DNA of 64,000 nt from Citrobacter sp. Marseille-Q6884 (GTDB taxonomy: Bacteria > Pseudomonadota > Gammaproteobacteria > Enterobacterales > Enterobacteriaceae). Where the stretch lies: assembly GCF_945906775.1 (NCBI RefSeq), contig NZ_CAMDRE010000001.1, positions 930,001 through 994,000 of the forward strand, written 5' to 3'. The notes under the pieces were generated by a model, which was not told the DNA's origin, did no database searches, and was given only the letters and a program-made list of their open reading frames with translations. Every line of letters begins with the position of its first letter. Positions within the stretch are counted from its first letter, which is position 1. The position numbers and the translations under genes were made by a program. Positions 34,472 through 44,156 of the stretch are shown here, in pieces.

Positions 34472-35630
34472 AGCGAAACTTTCAACTCCTGTTACGGGGG
34501 GGTTCCCAGCAATAAAATCGCTTAACTTACAAGTCTTCGTCATGATTGCGGCGATCATCGTGATTATGCTGTTTTTCACGTGGACCACCGATGGCGCCTA
34601 CCTGAGCGCACGTAACGTCTCGAACCTGCTTCGACAGACGGCGATCACCGGTATTCTTGCCGTGGGCATGGTGTTTGTCATCATTTCCGCGGAAATCGAC
34701 CTGTCCGTCGGTTCCATGATGGGGTTATTGGGCGGCGTAGCGGCAATCTGTGATGTCTGGTTAGGCTGGCCATTACCGTTGACGGTGATCGTCACCCTCG
34801 TGCTGGGCTTGCTCCTCGGCGCATGGAATGGATGGTGGGTTGCCTACCGCAAAGTGCCGTCGTTTATCGTCACCCTTGCGGGCATGCTGGCCTTCCGCGG
34901 CATTCTGATTGGCATAACCAACGGCACAACCGTTTCCCCCACCAGCGCGGCAATGTCTCAGATTGGTCAGAGTTACTTGCCCGATAGCACCGGCTTTATC
35001 ATCGGCGCTCTCGGCTTAATGGCGTTTGTTGGCTGGCAATGGCGCGGACGTATGCGTCGCCAGGCGTTAGGTCTCGCCGCTCCCGCATCCACGTCAGTTG
35101 TGGGCCGCCAGGCATTCACTGCCATTATCGTCTTAGGCGCAATCTGGTTATTAAACGATTATCGTGGCGTCCCGACGCCCGTCCTGCTGCTGACGCTGCT
35201 GTTGCTCGGCGGGATGTTTATGGCCACGCGCACCGCATTTGGTCGGAGAATTTACGCCATTGGTGGGAACCTGGAAGCCGCGCGTCTTTCCGGTATCAAC
35301 GTTGAGCGCACTAAACTTGCCGTCTTCGCGATTAATGGTCTGATGGTCGCCATTGCCGGGCTCATCCTTAGCTCGCGACTTGGCGCAGGCTCCCCTTCCG
35401 CCGGGAACATTGCGGAGCTGGATGCCATTGCCGCATGCGTCATCGGGGGAACCAGCCTGGCGGGAGGTATCGGGAGTGTGGCCGGTGCCGTCATGGGCGC
35501 ATTTATTATGGCTTCTCTGGATAATGGAATGAGTATGATGGACGTTCCCACCTTCTGGCAGTATATAGTGAAAGGGGCGATATTGTTGTTGGCAGTATGG
35601 ATGGACTCAGCAACCAAACGTCGTTCCTGA
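34449..35630 (+). CDS. xylH: D-xylose ABC transporter permease XylH
   Basis: Inner-membrane permease, 393 residues with about ten to twelve hydrophobic segments. The RbsC/XylH-type region AEIDLSVGSMMGLLGG is near residue 80. The conserved FGRRIYAIGGNLEAARLSGI coupling loop is near residue 260. ATG 34449 lies inside the end of xylG, with AAGGAG upstream. The operon is closed by a terminator at 35652. Confidence 0.97.
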   Translation: MSKNNPSEAKLSTPVTGGFPAIKSLNLQVFVMIAAIIVIMLFFTWTTDGAYLSARNVSNLLRQTAITGILAVGMVFVIISAEIDLSVGSMMGLLGGVAAICDVWLGWPLPLTVIVTLVLGLLLGAWNGWWVAYRKVPSFIVTLAGMLAFRGILIGITNGTTVSPTSAAMSQIGQSYLPDSTGFIIGALGLMAFVGWQWRGRMRRQALGLAAPASTSVVGRQAFTAIIVLGAIWLLNDYRGVPTPVLLLTLLLLGGMFMATRTAFGRRIYAIGGNLEAARLSGINVERTKLAVFAINGLMVAIAGLILSSRLGAGSPSAGNIAELDAIAACVIGGTSLAGGIGSVAGAVMGAFIMASLDNGMSMMDVPTFWQYIVKGAILLLAVWMDSATKRRS

Positions 35631-35651
35631 ATGTCAGAAGTGGGTCTATCT

Positions 35652-35684
35652 CAATGCCGGTTAACGCAACCGGCATTGTCTTTT
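35652..35684 (+). terminator. Terminator between xylH and xylR
   Basis: CAATGCCGGTT (35652-35662) pairs perfectly with AACCGGCATTG (35668-35678), followed by TCTTTTCT. Some readthrough probably feeds xylR, as in E. coli. Confidence 0.85.
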
Positions 35685-35710
35685 CTACATGATTCAGCAG
35701 GAAAAGAACC

Positions 35711-36889
35711 ATGTTTGATAAACGTCATCGCATTACGTTGTTATTTAATGCCAATAAGGCTTACGACCGTCAGGTGGTTGAGGGGGTTGGCGAGTATCTG
35801 CAAGCGTCGCAATCAGAGTGGGATATCTTCATAGAAGAAGATTTTCGTGCGCGCATTGATAACATCAAAGAGTGGTTAGGGGATGGCGTGATCGCCGACT
35901 ACGACGACGATGACATCGCCCAGGTGCTTGCTGACGTGAACGTTCCGATCATCGGCGTCGGCGGCTCCTACCACCTTCCTGAGTATTACCCACCCGTCCA
36001 CTACATCGCCACCGACAACCACGCGCTGGTAGAAAGCGCCTTTCTGCACCTGAAAGAAAAAGGGATTAACCGTTTTGCCTTTTATGGCCTCCCCGCTTCC
36101 AGCGGCAAGCGCTGGGCCGCAGAACGAGAGTATGCGTTTTGCCAGTTGGTCGCAGAAGAAAAATACCGTGGTGTGGTGTATCAGGGGCTCGAAACCGCGC
36201 CGGAATACTGGCAGCACGCGCAAAACCGACTGGCAGACTGGCTACAAACCCTGCCGCCGCACACCGGTATAATTGCCGTCACCGATGCGCGGGCGCGCCA
36301 TATTCTGCAGGCCTGCGAACATCTGCACATCCCGGTGCCAGAAAAACTGTGCGTTATTGGCATCGATAACGAAGAGCTCACGCGCTATCTGTCACGGGTC
36401 GCCTTGTCCTCCGTCGCGCAGGGAGCCCGGCAAATGGGGTATCAGGCTGCCAAACTCCTCCACCGCCTGCTGGCTCATGAAGAGATGCCGTTACAGCGCA
36501 TACTGGTTCCCCCTGTACGCGTTGTTGAGCGTCAGTCTACGGATTATCGTTCGCTTACCGATCCTGCCGTTATTCAGGCAATGCATTACATTCGCAACCA
36601 CGCCTGCAAAGGTATCAAGGTTGATCAGGTGCTGGACTCTGTGGGGATTTCTCGTTCGAATCTGGAGAAGCGTTTTAAAGAGGAGGTCGGGGAGACAATC
36701 CACGCCGTCATTCATGCTGAAAAGCTGGAGAAAGCGCGTAGCCTGTTGATTTCCACCACGTTATCGATAAACGAGATTTCGCAGATGTGCGGCTACCCGT
36801 CTTTGCAGTACTTCTATTCCGTGTTCAAGAAAGAGTACGACACGACGCCGAAAGAATACCGCGATGTGAACAGTGAAGTATTGATGTGA
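35711..36889 (+). CDS. xylR: Xylose operon activator XylR
   Basis: A 392-residue AraC-family activator with an N-terminal LacI/periplasmic-binding-protein-like xylose domain (~residues 1-275) and a C-terminal double helix-turn-helix (~285-388, including VDQVLDSVGISRSNLEKRFK and INEISQMCGYPSLQYFYSVF). Xylose binding lets the dimer activate xylAB and xylFGH from the tandem sites at 31533-31735. It is downstream of xylH on the same strand with a terminator between, so it also has its own weak promoter or relies on readthrough. Confidence 0.96.
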   Translation: MFDKRHRITLLFNANKAYDRQVVEGVGEYLQASQSEWDIFIEEDFRARIDNIKEWLGDGVIADYDDDDIAQVLADVNVPIIGVGGSYHLPEYYPPVHYIATDNHALVESAFLHLKEKGINRFAFYGLPASSGKRWAAEREYAFCQLVAEEKYRGVVYQGLETAPEYWQHAQNRLADWLQTLPPHTGIIAVTDARARHILQACEHLHIPVPEKLCVIGIDNEELTRYLSRVALSSVAQGARQMGYQAAKLLHRLLAHEEMPLQRILVPPVRVVERQSTDYRSLTDPAVIQAMHYIRNHACKGIKVDQVLDSVGISRSNLEKRFKEEVGETIHAVIHAEKLEKARSLLISTTLSINEISQMCGYPSLQYFYSVFKKEYDTTPKEYRDVNSEVLM

Positions 36890-36898
36890 AGGGATGCA

Positions 36899-36960
36899 GG
36901 CCTGATGGCACGACGCTGATCAGGCCTACACGTCATCATGTAGACCTGACCGGCATGCTG
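36899..36960. repeat. REP-type palindromic repeat between xylR and bax
   Basis: GCCTGAT (36900-36906) pairs with ATCAGGC (36919-36925) around GGCACGACGCTG, the classic enteric REP layout. A second inverted segment around GTAGACCTGACCGGCATGCTG follows, so this is a small BIME between two convergent genes. Confidence 0.8.
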
Positions 36961-36963
36961 CGA

Positions 36964-37788
36964 TTACATATGCGCGGCGATTAAACGCTGGTTATCCTGG
37001 TACATTGCAAACAGATAGTTGTTATAGCTCTGCCCTTTGGTGGAATAACCCTTCAGCTTATGAATCATTGCTGTTGCGGTAACTTCCTGATCGGCTTTAC
37101 GCAACTGCGCACGCGATTTACGGAATGAAGAGTAAGCCGGATGCGTATTCAGGTTAATGACATAGGCCGTCACTGACTCTTTTACCGAATCGAACTGTGA
37201 GTAACCTTTCACTTTACCCGGCGCATTGTTGCAACGCCCTTTGGTACATTTCATACCAAACAGGTTGTTATTGCTGCGCGCCAGCTTCGACGTACCCCAA
37301 CCACTTTCCGCTGCAGCCATCGTCGCCACCATACTGGTCGGGATAATGTCTACGCGCTCAAGCAGCGTATTCCACGGAATACGGCGGGTGTTACCAGACC
37401 AGCTCACCTTGTAGCGCTTCGCGATATCTTTCATGCGCGTGCGCTCACTCGGAGACCAGCGGCTCTGATACTGTTTTGAAATCAGCCAGTTACGATCCGC
37501 CGTAATGGCCGCATTTTGACTGGTAATATAAGGCATAACCGTCCGGAGAAACGCTTTTTTCCTTGGTGTCCCGGAAGGGTATTTTCGCAAATCAGGAAGT
37601 GAACTACTCTTTGCACTATTGCGAGAATACTCTTGTTTACTGCTTACCTGTGTATTACTTGCCTTGATTACCTGGGGCTTGTGACTCGTTGTCGCCGTGT
37701 GTGTCTTTGCCAGCACCTCACCCGAAAATGCGATGGTGAGTAACATAAGAATCATTGCCCCATATCGTCGAATGGGAGTCAATATCAT
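36964..37788 (-). CDS. bax: Bax, putative glucosaminidase-type protein
   Basis: A 274-residue exported protein. The hydrophobic N-terminus (GAMILMLLTIAFSGEVLA) is a signal peptide, followed by a Ser/Lys-rich linker. The C-terminal mannosyl-glycoprotein endo-beta-N-acetylglucosaminidase-like (FlgJ-type) domain covers ~residues 120-270, with the likely catalytic glutamate in AAAESGWGTSKLA (~160). Suggested role is peptidoglycan hydrolysis; this has not been shown to my knowledge. Divergent from malS. Confidence 0.92.
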   Translation of the reverse strand: MILTPIRRYGAMILMLLTIAFSGEVLAKTHTATTSHKPQVIKASNTQVSSKQEYSRNSAKSSSLPDLRKYPSGTPRKKAFLRTVMPYITSQNAAITADRNWLISKQYQSRWSPSERTRMKDIAKRYKVSWSGNTRRIPWNTLLERVDIIPTSMVATMAAAESGWGTSKLARSNNNLFGMKCTKGRCNNAPGKVKGYSQFDSVKESVTAYVINLNTHPAYSSFRKSRAQLRKADQEVTATAMIHKLKGYSTKGQSYNNYLFAMYQDNQRLIAAHM

Positions 37789-38104
37789 TAGGTCTCCTGG
37801 TCGGATTTATACATTCCAACACCTTATATTTTTCACAAAAATGAGAGATGAATCTCAAATCATATCAAAAATAGCCGTCAAGAGCACCTAAAGGAATAGT
37901 CCAATTCTGAAACTATGTCACGCACTAACGGTTGAGAGTGTCATTAATTCGAAGAAAATGTGAGGGTTATCGCAAAATACGGTCGTTATTTGCACACGAT
38001 CGCTCACCCTCACGCCTCATCCTGGCTGAATCCGCTCAAAGGATGAGTTTTCCTCTCTGGTTCACTGGCAAACTGGTGAAAATCGCAGCATCAAGGACAG
38101 CATT
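37789..38104. promoter_or_regulatory. bax-malS divergent spacer with MalT-box-like sites
   Basis: A 316-bp spacer. GGATGAG, the core of the MalT box (GGGGAkGAGG), occurs on the plus strand at 38041-38047 and on the minus strand at 38022-38016, forming an inverted pair 58-83 bp before the malS start. malS is MalT-activated in E. coli. The 5' part (37789-37990) shows nothing I can name. Confidence 0.6.
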
Positions 38105-40135
38105 ATGAAACTTGCCGCCGTTGCGCTGGCGCTCATGCCCGGTCTTGCCATTGCCTCATCATGGACTGCTCAAGGATTCCCGGCCTTCGAAGCGGAAGGA
38201 ACGGGTAAGTTTGTCAGCCATGCAGCGTTGACGAAGGGTACGCGTCCTTTGACCCTGAATTTTGACCAACAGTGCTGGCAGCCAGCTAATCCCATAAAAC
38301 TCAACCAGATGCTGTCGCTACAACCCTGCGAAGGCACACCGCCGCAGTGGCGTTTATTCAAAGACGGCAACTACACGCTGGAAGTCGATACCCGATCCGG
38401 GACACCGACGCTGATGCTATCGGTCAATAACATTGCAGAACCGGTGACGACGCAGATTCGCCAGTGTCCGAAGTGGAATGGCTCGCCACTGACGCTGGAA
38501 GTTAGCCAGACCTTCCCGGAAGGCGCAGTGGTGCGTGATTTCTACAGCCAGCAAACCGCAACGGTACAAAACGGGAAAATTACCTTGCTCCCTGCCGCAA
38601 CCAGCAACGGGCTTTTGCTGCTGGAACGGGCGGAAACCGACGCGCCTGCCGCGTTCGACTGGCATAACGCCACGGTGTACTTCGTACTGACAGACCGCTT
38701 TCAGAACGGTGATCCGAGCAATGACCATAGCTACGGTCGCCACAATGACGGTATGCAGGAGATTGGTACATTTCACGGCGGAGATTTACGCGGCCTCACT
38801 GACAAACTCGATTACCTGCAGCAGTTAGGGGTGAATGTCCTTTGGATCAGCGCCCCGTTTGAGCAAATCCACGGCTGGGTTGGCGGTGGCACAAAAGGCG
38901 ATTTCCCCCATTATGCTTACCACGGCTATTACACCCAGGACTGGACCACGCTTGATGCCAATATGGGTAGCGAGACCGATCTGCGGGCACTGGTCGATGG
39001 CGCTCACCAGCGCGGCATCCGTATTCTGTTCGACGTGGTGATGAACCACACCGGCTACGCCACACTGGCAGATATGCAGGCGTATCAGTTTGGCGCGTTG
39101 TACTTATCAGGAGATGAGCTGAAACAGACGCTTGGAGAGCGCTGGACGGACTGGAGACCGGCTGCCGGACAAAGCTGGCACAGCTTTAATGATTACATCA
39201 ACTTCAGTGATAAAGCCGCGTGGGAAAAATGGTGGGGGAAAAACTGGATTCGCACCGACATTGGCGACTACGACAATCCCGGTTTTGACGACCTGACGAT
39301 GTCACTGGCCTTCCTGCCCGATCTCAAAACGGAATCCACCACGCCTTCCGGCCTGCCGGTCTTCTACCAAAACAAACCCGATACGCGCGCCACCGCCATC
39401 GCAGGCTACACGCCACGTGATTATCTGACCCACTGGCTCAGCCAATGGGTGCGTGACTACGGGATTGACGGATTTCGGGTTGATACCGCCAAGCACGTCG
39501 AGCTCCCCGCATGGCAGCAACTGAAAACACAGGCCAGTGCGGCACTGGCCGAATGGAAACGCGCCAACCCGGACAAAGCGCTTGATGACAAACCCTTCTG
39601 GATGACTGGCGAGGCCTGGGGCCACGGCGTCATGCAAAGCGATTATTACCGTCACGGTTTTGACGCGATGATCAACTTTGATTATCAGGAACAGGCGGCA
39701 AAGGCCGTTGATTGTCTGGCTACGATGGATCTCACCTGGCAACAAATGGCGGAAAAACTTCAGGATTTCAACGTGCTGAGCTATCTCTCATCGCATGATA
39801 CCCGTCTGTTCCGCGAAGGGGGAAATAAAGCAGCCGAACTGCTGTTGCTGGCGCCGGGAGCCGTACAGGTCTTTTATGGCGACGAATCCGCCCGTCCTTT
39901 TGGACCCACCGGTTCTGACCCCTTGCAAGGTACACGCTCAGATATGAACTGGCAGGACGTCAGCGGGAAATCAGCCGCCAGCGTCGCGCACTGGCAGCGT
40001 ATCAGCCAGTTCAGAGCCAGACACCCGGCCATCGGCGCAGGTAAACAAACCACGCTCACCTTAACGCAAGGATATGGATTTATACGTGAACAGGGCGACG
40101 ATAAAGTGATGGTGATTTGGGCTGGCCAGCCCTGA
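38105..40135 (+). CDS. malS: Periplasmic alpha-amylase MalS
   Basis: Periplasmic GH13 alpha-amylase that trims long maltodextrins to maltohexaose and shorter for the maltose uptake system. The 676-residue precursor has a signal peptide of ~17 residues (LMPGLAIA/SSW). N-terminal domain of ~180 residues with cysteines (CWQPANPIKLNQM, LQPCEG, RQCPKW). Catalytic barrel motifs follow: FDVVMNHTG, GFRVDTAKHV (nucleophile Asp), GEAWGHG (acid/base Glu) and YLSSHDTR. Length equals E. coli MalS. Probably MalT-controlled from the boxes just upstream. Confidence 0.96.
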   Translation: MKLAAVALALMPGLAIASSWTAQGFPAFEAEGTGKFVSHAALTKGTRPLTLNFDQQCWQPANPIKLNQMLSLQPCEGTPPQWRLFKDGNYTLEVDTRSGTPTLMLSVNNIAEPVTTQIRQCPKWNGSPLTLEVSQTFPEGAVVRDFYSQQTATVQNGKITLLPAATSNGLLLLERAETDAPAAFDWHNATVYFVLTDRFQNGDPSNDHSYGRHNDGMQEIGTFHGGDLRGLTDKLDYLQQLGVNVLWISAPFEQIHGWVGGGTKGDFPHYAYHGYYTQDWTTLDANMGSETDLRALVDGAHQRGIRILFDVVMNHTGYATLADMQAYQFGALYLSGDELKQTLGERWTDWRPAAGQSWHSFNDYINFSDKAAWEKWWGKNWIRTDIGDYDNPGFDDLTMSLAFLPDLKTESTTPSGLPVFYQNKPDTRATAIAGYTPRDYLTHWLSQWVRDYGIDGFRVDTAKHVELPAWQQLKTQASAALAEWKRANPDKALDDKPFWMTGEAWGHGVMQSDYYRHGFDAMINFDYQEQAAKAVDCLATMDLTWQQMAEKLQDFNVLSYLSSHDTRLFREGGNKAAELLLLAPGAVQVFYGDESARPFGPTGSDPLQGTRSDMNWQDVSGKSAASVAHWQRISQFRARHPAIGAGKQTTLTLTQGYGFIREQGDDKVMVIWAGQP

Positions 40136-40311
40136 TCCTGGCCGGCTTCTTGTGCTTTATCGCGCGGGAAGCCGGATTCAATATAAAAAACCAACCTGCC
40201 AAAAATCTTCAGCACAAAACATCAATCCCGCCTTTTGTGCCTGATTTGCACCCTGCCATAGGGAGCGCTATGGTTAGCCACTTTAATACTGAGTTCGACA
40301 GACCACCTGCT
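40136..40311 (+). other. malS-avtA spacer and avtA leader
   Basis: A 176-bp spacer. Immediately around the malS stop is the palindrome GGCTGGCCAGCC, a possible weak terminator with no T-run. No good Shine-Dalgarno sequence precedes the avtA ATG. I see no known element in it. Confidence 0.4.
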
Positions 40312-41562
40312 ATGACATTCTCACTTTTTGGCGACAAATTTACCCGCCATTCAGGCATTACCCGCCTGATGGAAGACCTCAACGACGGTTTACGCACACC
40401 TGGCGCTATCATGCTCGGCGGCGGGAATCCGGCGCAAATCCCGGAAATGCAGAATTACTTTCAGTCGCTACTGGCAGAGATGCTGGAAAGCGGCAAAGTC
40501 ACTGATGCGCTTTGTAATTATGACGGTCCGCAAGGTAAAACTGAGCTGCTCACCGCACTCGCCACACTGCTGCGTGAGAAGCTGGGTTGGGATATCGAAC
40601 CACAAAATATTGCGCTGACAAATGGCAGTCAGAGTGCATTTTTCTACTTATTTAATCTCTTCGCCGGACGTCGCGCAGACGGGACGACCCGAAAAGTGTT
40701 GTTCCCCCTGGCTCCAGAGTACATTGGTTACGCTGATGCCGGGCTGGAAGAGGATCTCTTCGTTTCCGCGCGCCCGAACATAGAACTGCTGCCGCAAGGC
40801 CAGTTCAAGTATCACGTTGACTTTGAACACCTGCACATTGGTGAAGAGACCGGCATGATATGCGTGTCCCGTCCCACCAACCCGACAGGCAATGTGATCA
40901 CTGACGAAGAGTTGATGAAACTGGATCGTCTGGCCAATCAGCATGGTATTCCACTGGTGATTGATAACGCCTATGGCGTCCCGTTCCCCGGGATCATTTT
41001 TAGCGAAGCACGCCCGTTGTGGAACCCCAACATTGTGCTGTGCATGAGCCTTTCCAAGCTGGGGCTGCCAGGTTCCCGCTGCGGCATTATTATCGCCAAT
41101 GAAAAAATCATCACCGCTATCACGAATATGAACGGCATTATCAGCCTTGCCCCTGGCGGTATGGGTCCGGCAATGATGTGCGAAATGATTAAACGTAACG
41201 ATCTTCTGCGCCTGTCAGAGACCGTAATTAAACCGTTTTATTATCAGCGCGTTCAGGAGACGATTGCGATCATTCGCCGTTATTTATCCGAAGATCGCTG
41301 CCTGATTCATAAACCCGAAGGCGCGATTTTCCTGTGGCTGTGGTTTAAGGATTTGCCGATTTCGACCGAGCTGCTGTATCAGCGCCTGAAGGCGCGCGGC
41401 GTCTTGATGGTTCCCGGTGATTACTTCTTCCCAGGGCTGGATAAACCCTGGCCGCATACCCATCAGTGCATGCGGATGAACTATGTGCCGGAGCCGGAGA
41501 AAATCGAGGCGGGCGTGAAGATTCTGGCGGAAGAGATAGAACGCGCCTGGCTGGAAGGCTAA
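40312..41562 (+). CDS. avtA: Valine-pyruvate aminotransferase AvtA
   Basis: PLP-dependent class I aminotransferase that makes alanine from pyruvate with valine (or alpha-aminobutyrate) as donor. The 416-residue protein starts at ATG 40312 (MTFSLFGDKFTRH), as in E. coli; a longer frame reaches back into malS and is rejected. The PLP lysine is in MSLSKLGLPGSRCG (~residue 250). SRPTNPTGNV (~190-200) is a substrate/PLP loop. In E. coli it is repressed by alanine and leucine. Confidence 0.95.
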   Translation: MTFSLFGDKFTRHSGITRLMEDLNDGLRTPGAIMLGGGNPAQIPEMQNYFQSLLAEMLESGKVTDALCNYDGPQGKTELLTALATLLREKLGWDIEPQNIALTNGSQSAFFYLFNLFAGRRADGTTRKVLFPLAPEYIGYADAGLEEDLFVSARPNIELLPQGQFKYHVDFEHLHIGEETGMICVSRPTNPTGNVITDEELMKLDRLANQHGIPLVIDNAYGVPFPGIIFSEARPLWNPNIVLCMSLSKLGLPGSRCGIIIANEKIITAITNMNGIISLAPGGMGPAMMCEMIKRNDLLRLSETVIKPFYYQRVQETIAIIRRYLSEDRCLIHKPEGAIFLWLWFKDLPISTELLYQRLKARGVLMVPGDYFFPGLDKPWPHTHQCMRMNYVPEPEKIEAGVKILAEEIERAWLEG

Positions 41563-41569
41563 CACAACG

Positions 41570-41591
41570 CCCGGCCAGCATTCTGGCCGGG
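41570..41591. terminator. Hairpin between convergent avtA and ysaA
   Basis: CCCGGCCAG (41570-41578) pairs perfectly with CTGGCCGGG (41583-41591) around CATT. No T-run follows on either side, so it may need Rho or be a single REP-like unit. Confidence 0.6.
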
Positions 41592-41598
41592 ACGTCTG

Positions 41599-42072
41599 CT
41601 ACAGCGGCTGTGAACGCAGGCGCTGCTGCTGAATTTTGACGGCATCAATACATTGCAACGCATGGGTCGGGCAAGCCTCTACACACGCGGGTCCTGTATC
41701 ACGATGCCAACACAGATCGCATTTAATCGCCTGCGCCCGCGTCGTCTGCGCCACCACATTCATCGCCCCAAATGGACATGCCAGCATACAGCTTTTACAG
41801 CCAATGCAGCGCGCCTGTTCTACGAAGATGTGCTCACGTTCACGACGAATAGCATGAGTAGGGCAAACATTCGCGCAGGGTGCGTCTTCACACTGATGGC
41901 AGGCTACTGCCGTGGTGAACCGATCATCTTTAATGACCCGGATACGCGGGACAAACGCCCCAGAGGAGACCGTCGCACAATCCTGGTTTTCCTGGTGTGC
42001 AACCACGCAGGCAACTTCACAGGTACGACACCCGATACATTTCGCCGCATCCGCCATAATAAAACCGTTCAT
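41599..42072 (-). CDS. ysaA: Ferredoxin-like 4Fe-4S protein YsaA (HydN family)
   Basis: A 157-residue protein with sixteen cysteines in four clusters: CIGCRTCEVAC (~residues 12-22), CHQCEDAPCANVC (~59-71), CIGCKSCMLAC (~89-99) and CDLCWHRDTGPACVEAC (~120-136). This pattern binds four [4Fe-4S] clusters, as in HydN-type electron-transfer subunits of formate or hydrogenase complexes. No partner oxidoreductase lies beside it, so its electron donor and acceptor are unknown. Same position as E. coli ysaA, next to avtA. Confidence 0.85.
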   Translation of the reverse strand: MNGFIMADAAKCIGCRTCEVACVVAHQENQDCATVSSGAFVPRIRVIKDDRFTTAVACHQCEDAPCANVCPTHAIRREREHIFVEQARCIGCKSCMLACPFGAMNVVAQTTRAQAIKCDLCWHRDTGPACVEACPTHALQCIDAVKIQQQRLRSQPL

Positions 42073-42312
42073 TGCCCCCTCCTTCTGCGTTAAAACCTCA
42101 GAGTGCCAGAGAGCCGGTCCCGGTTGCCTTGATCAAACAGGGGAATTGGTTAAATTTTGTCAGGTACTGAAGGGTTATGCGTATTCGCCTGAGCCGGGCG
42201 GTAAAGCCTGGCTGGGACAATATTACGCATGGCGTCCAACGGGTTGTTAGCGCCATACATAAAAGCATCATGAAAAGAGTGCCCTCTTCCATGAGGACAA
42301 ACGGGTGAGAAC
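42073..42312. other. Spacer between ysaA and yiaT
   Basis: About 240 bp with no coding signal. In E. coli K-12 the yiaJ-yiaS block lies between these genes; here it is missing and no scar such as an IS end or direct repeat is visible. Confidence 0.5.
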
Positions 42313-43053
42313 TTAGAAACGCCAGCTCACCCCAGACAGGAAAGTGAAGCTGTCGTCGCGATCAACCATTGGGCTATCCTTAATATCGTCCGGCAGCACG
42401 CTATAATTGGCGCTTGCCAGCAATGTCAGGTTAGAGGTTAACGCATATTTTGCAGACAGACCGACGTACGGTGTCCAGCTGTCGCCAGGGGAGAAGCTGG
42501 ATAATCCACTGCGGCGGGATTCATTGCCTGACACACCGTAGTAATATTCATTGAAGTTTTCGTCATAGTAGAGAACACCCACGGACGGAGTGAGCGTCAG
42601 CTTGCCCATCGGCATTTGACGGAACAGGGAGGCTTCACCAATCCAGCCATTGCTGTTATCCAGAACATCGGCAGCAGCGGAGACTTTAACGCTACCCCAG
42701 CTCTCGTGGTGATACCACGCAACCCCTGCCATTGCCGTGCTGTCGCGCTTGTCCAGTTGCTTCATCGCATGATCGTCGTTATCAGCGGGATCAAACTCAA
42801 GCGGCATCCACGACGCAGTAATGCTAAATTCATTACTTTTACTTTTGGACAGAATATAGCCTAACGTTGTTTGCCTAAAATAAAATGATTCACTTTCATA
42901 ACTGACAAGCGGTACTGCGTGAACATTATCATTATATCCACGATAAGGAGATTCATTATATACAGCGCCACCGCCAATAGAAAATTCTGCGGCTGTCGCA
43001 CTAGCCATAAAAGAAAAGGCAAATAGCGCCACAATATTGCGTTTAATTAACAT
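42313..43053 (-). CDS. yiaT: Outer-membrane MipA/OmpV-family protein YiaT
   Basis: A 246-residue precursor with a signal peptide cut after ATAA, before EFSIGGGA. The rest is beta-barrel-like, ending in the outer-membrane signature SGVSWRF. It belongs to the MipA/OmpV family, some members of which scaffold murein synthases. Role of YiaT itself unknown. It is divergent from the LysR gene yiaU across a 121-bp spacer, so yiaU is its probable regulator. Confidence 0.92.
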   Translation of the reverse strand: MLIKRNIVALFAFSFMASATAAEFSIGGGAVYNESPYRGYNDNVHAVPLVSYESESFYFRQTTLGYILSKSKSNEFSITASWMPLEFDPADNDDHAMKQLDKRDSTAMAGVAWYHHESWGSVKVSAAADVLDNSNGWIGEASLFRQMPMGKLTLTPSVGVLYYDENFNEYYYGVSGNESRRSGLSSFSPGDSWTPYVGLSAKYALTSNLTLLASANYSVLPDDIKDSPMVDRDDSFTFLSGVSWRF

Positions 43054-43174
43054 GCCAACATTCCATTTTAAAATAAGCTACAAAACGCGGGCATAATAAT
43101 GCTTACAATTTCATCAGTGCAAGGCGCATATTTATATAGTAATATATACAATCCTATATATATTGGGTTCGGCG

Positions 43175-44128
43175 ATGAACAAACAACAACTCAAACACCG
43201 GGAGCTGAAGATAATTTCAGTCATTGCTGCCAGTGAAAATATCAGTCATGCAGCGACAGTCCTCGGCATCGCGCAAGCCAACGTCAGTAAATATCTTGCT
43301 GATTTTGAATCAAAAGTTGGGTTGAAAGTCTTCGACAGAACCACCCGACAGCTTACCCTGACACCGTTTGGTACAGCGCTACTGCCTTACATTAATGACA
43401 TGCTGGATAGAAACGAGCAGCTAAACAATTTCATTGCGGATTATAAGCATGAAAAGCGTGGTCGCGTAACGGTATATGCACCGACAGGAATAGTTACATA
43501 CTTATCACAACATGTTATTGCAAAAATCCAGAATATTGGTGGTATTAGTCTTTCGCTGAAAACATATAACCTGGAGCGCAAAGCATTTTATGAAGGCGTC
43601 GATTTCCCTGACGATTGCGATATTTTAATTACCTATACACAACCTAAAGATGAATCATTAGTTGCCAGTTATATTACTAAATATGCGGTTTCTGCTTTTG
43701 CTAGCCAGGAATATCTTAATAAACATCCTATCAGTAGTCCTGAAGAACTGGAGCATCATTCCTGTATTCTTATTGATTCAATGATGATTGATGACGCGAA
43801 TATCTGGCGATTCACCTCAGGCAAAGGTAAAGAATTACAGGACTATCGTGTGACGGGAAATTACGTTTGCGACAATACGCAGTCGGCACTGGCATTGGCT
43901 CGTAACCATTTAGGCATTGTTTTTGCGCCAAATAAAAGCGTGCAAAAGGATACCCAAGCCGGAATGTTGGTTCCGTGCTTCTCTGAACAGCATGAGTGGT
44001 GGCTGGATCTTGTGGCCATTTTCCGCAAACGCGAATATCAGCCCTGGCGAGTACAGTTTATTCTTGATGAGATGTTAAATGAGATACGCCAGCAGCTTAC
44101 TCAGGCACAGCAACAGTCACCTGAGTAA
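43175..44128 (+). CDS. yiaU: LysR-type regulator YiaU
   Basis: A ~317-residue LysR-family protein with an N-terminal winged HTH (ISHAATVLGIAQANVSKYLA, ~residues 22-41) and a substrate-binding domain. I choose ATG 43175; a TTG at 43163 in the same frame, corresponding to the longer E. coli annotation, has no ribosome-binding site. The gene is noticeably AT-richer than its neighbours, as is the promoter-proximal part of yiaT. It is divergent from yiaT and convergent with yiaV; it probably controls yiaT. Confidence 0.88.
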   Translation: MNKQQLKHRELKIISVIAASENISHAATVLGIAQANVSKYLADFESKVGLKVFDRTTRQLTLTPFGTALLPYINDMLDRNEQLNNFIADYKHEKRGRVTVYAPTGIVTYLSQHVIAKIQNIGGISLSLKTYNLERKAFYEGVDFPDDCDILITYTQPKDESLVASYITKYAVSAFASQEYLNKHPISSPEELEHHSCILIDSMMIDDANIWRFTSGKGKELQDYRVTGNYVCDNTQSALALARNHLGIVFAPNKSVQKDTQAGMLVPCFSEQHEWWLDLVAIFRKREYQPWRVQFILDEMLNEIRQQLTQAQQQSPE

Positions 44129-44156
44129 GCGAGAAAGGTAAGCCAATAGCCGACGT

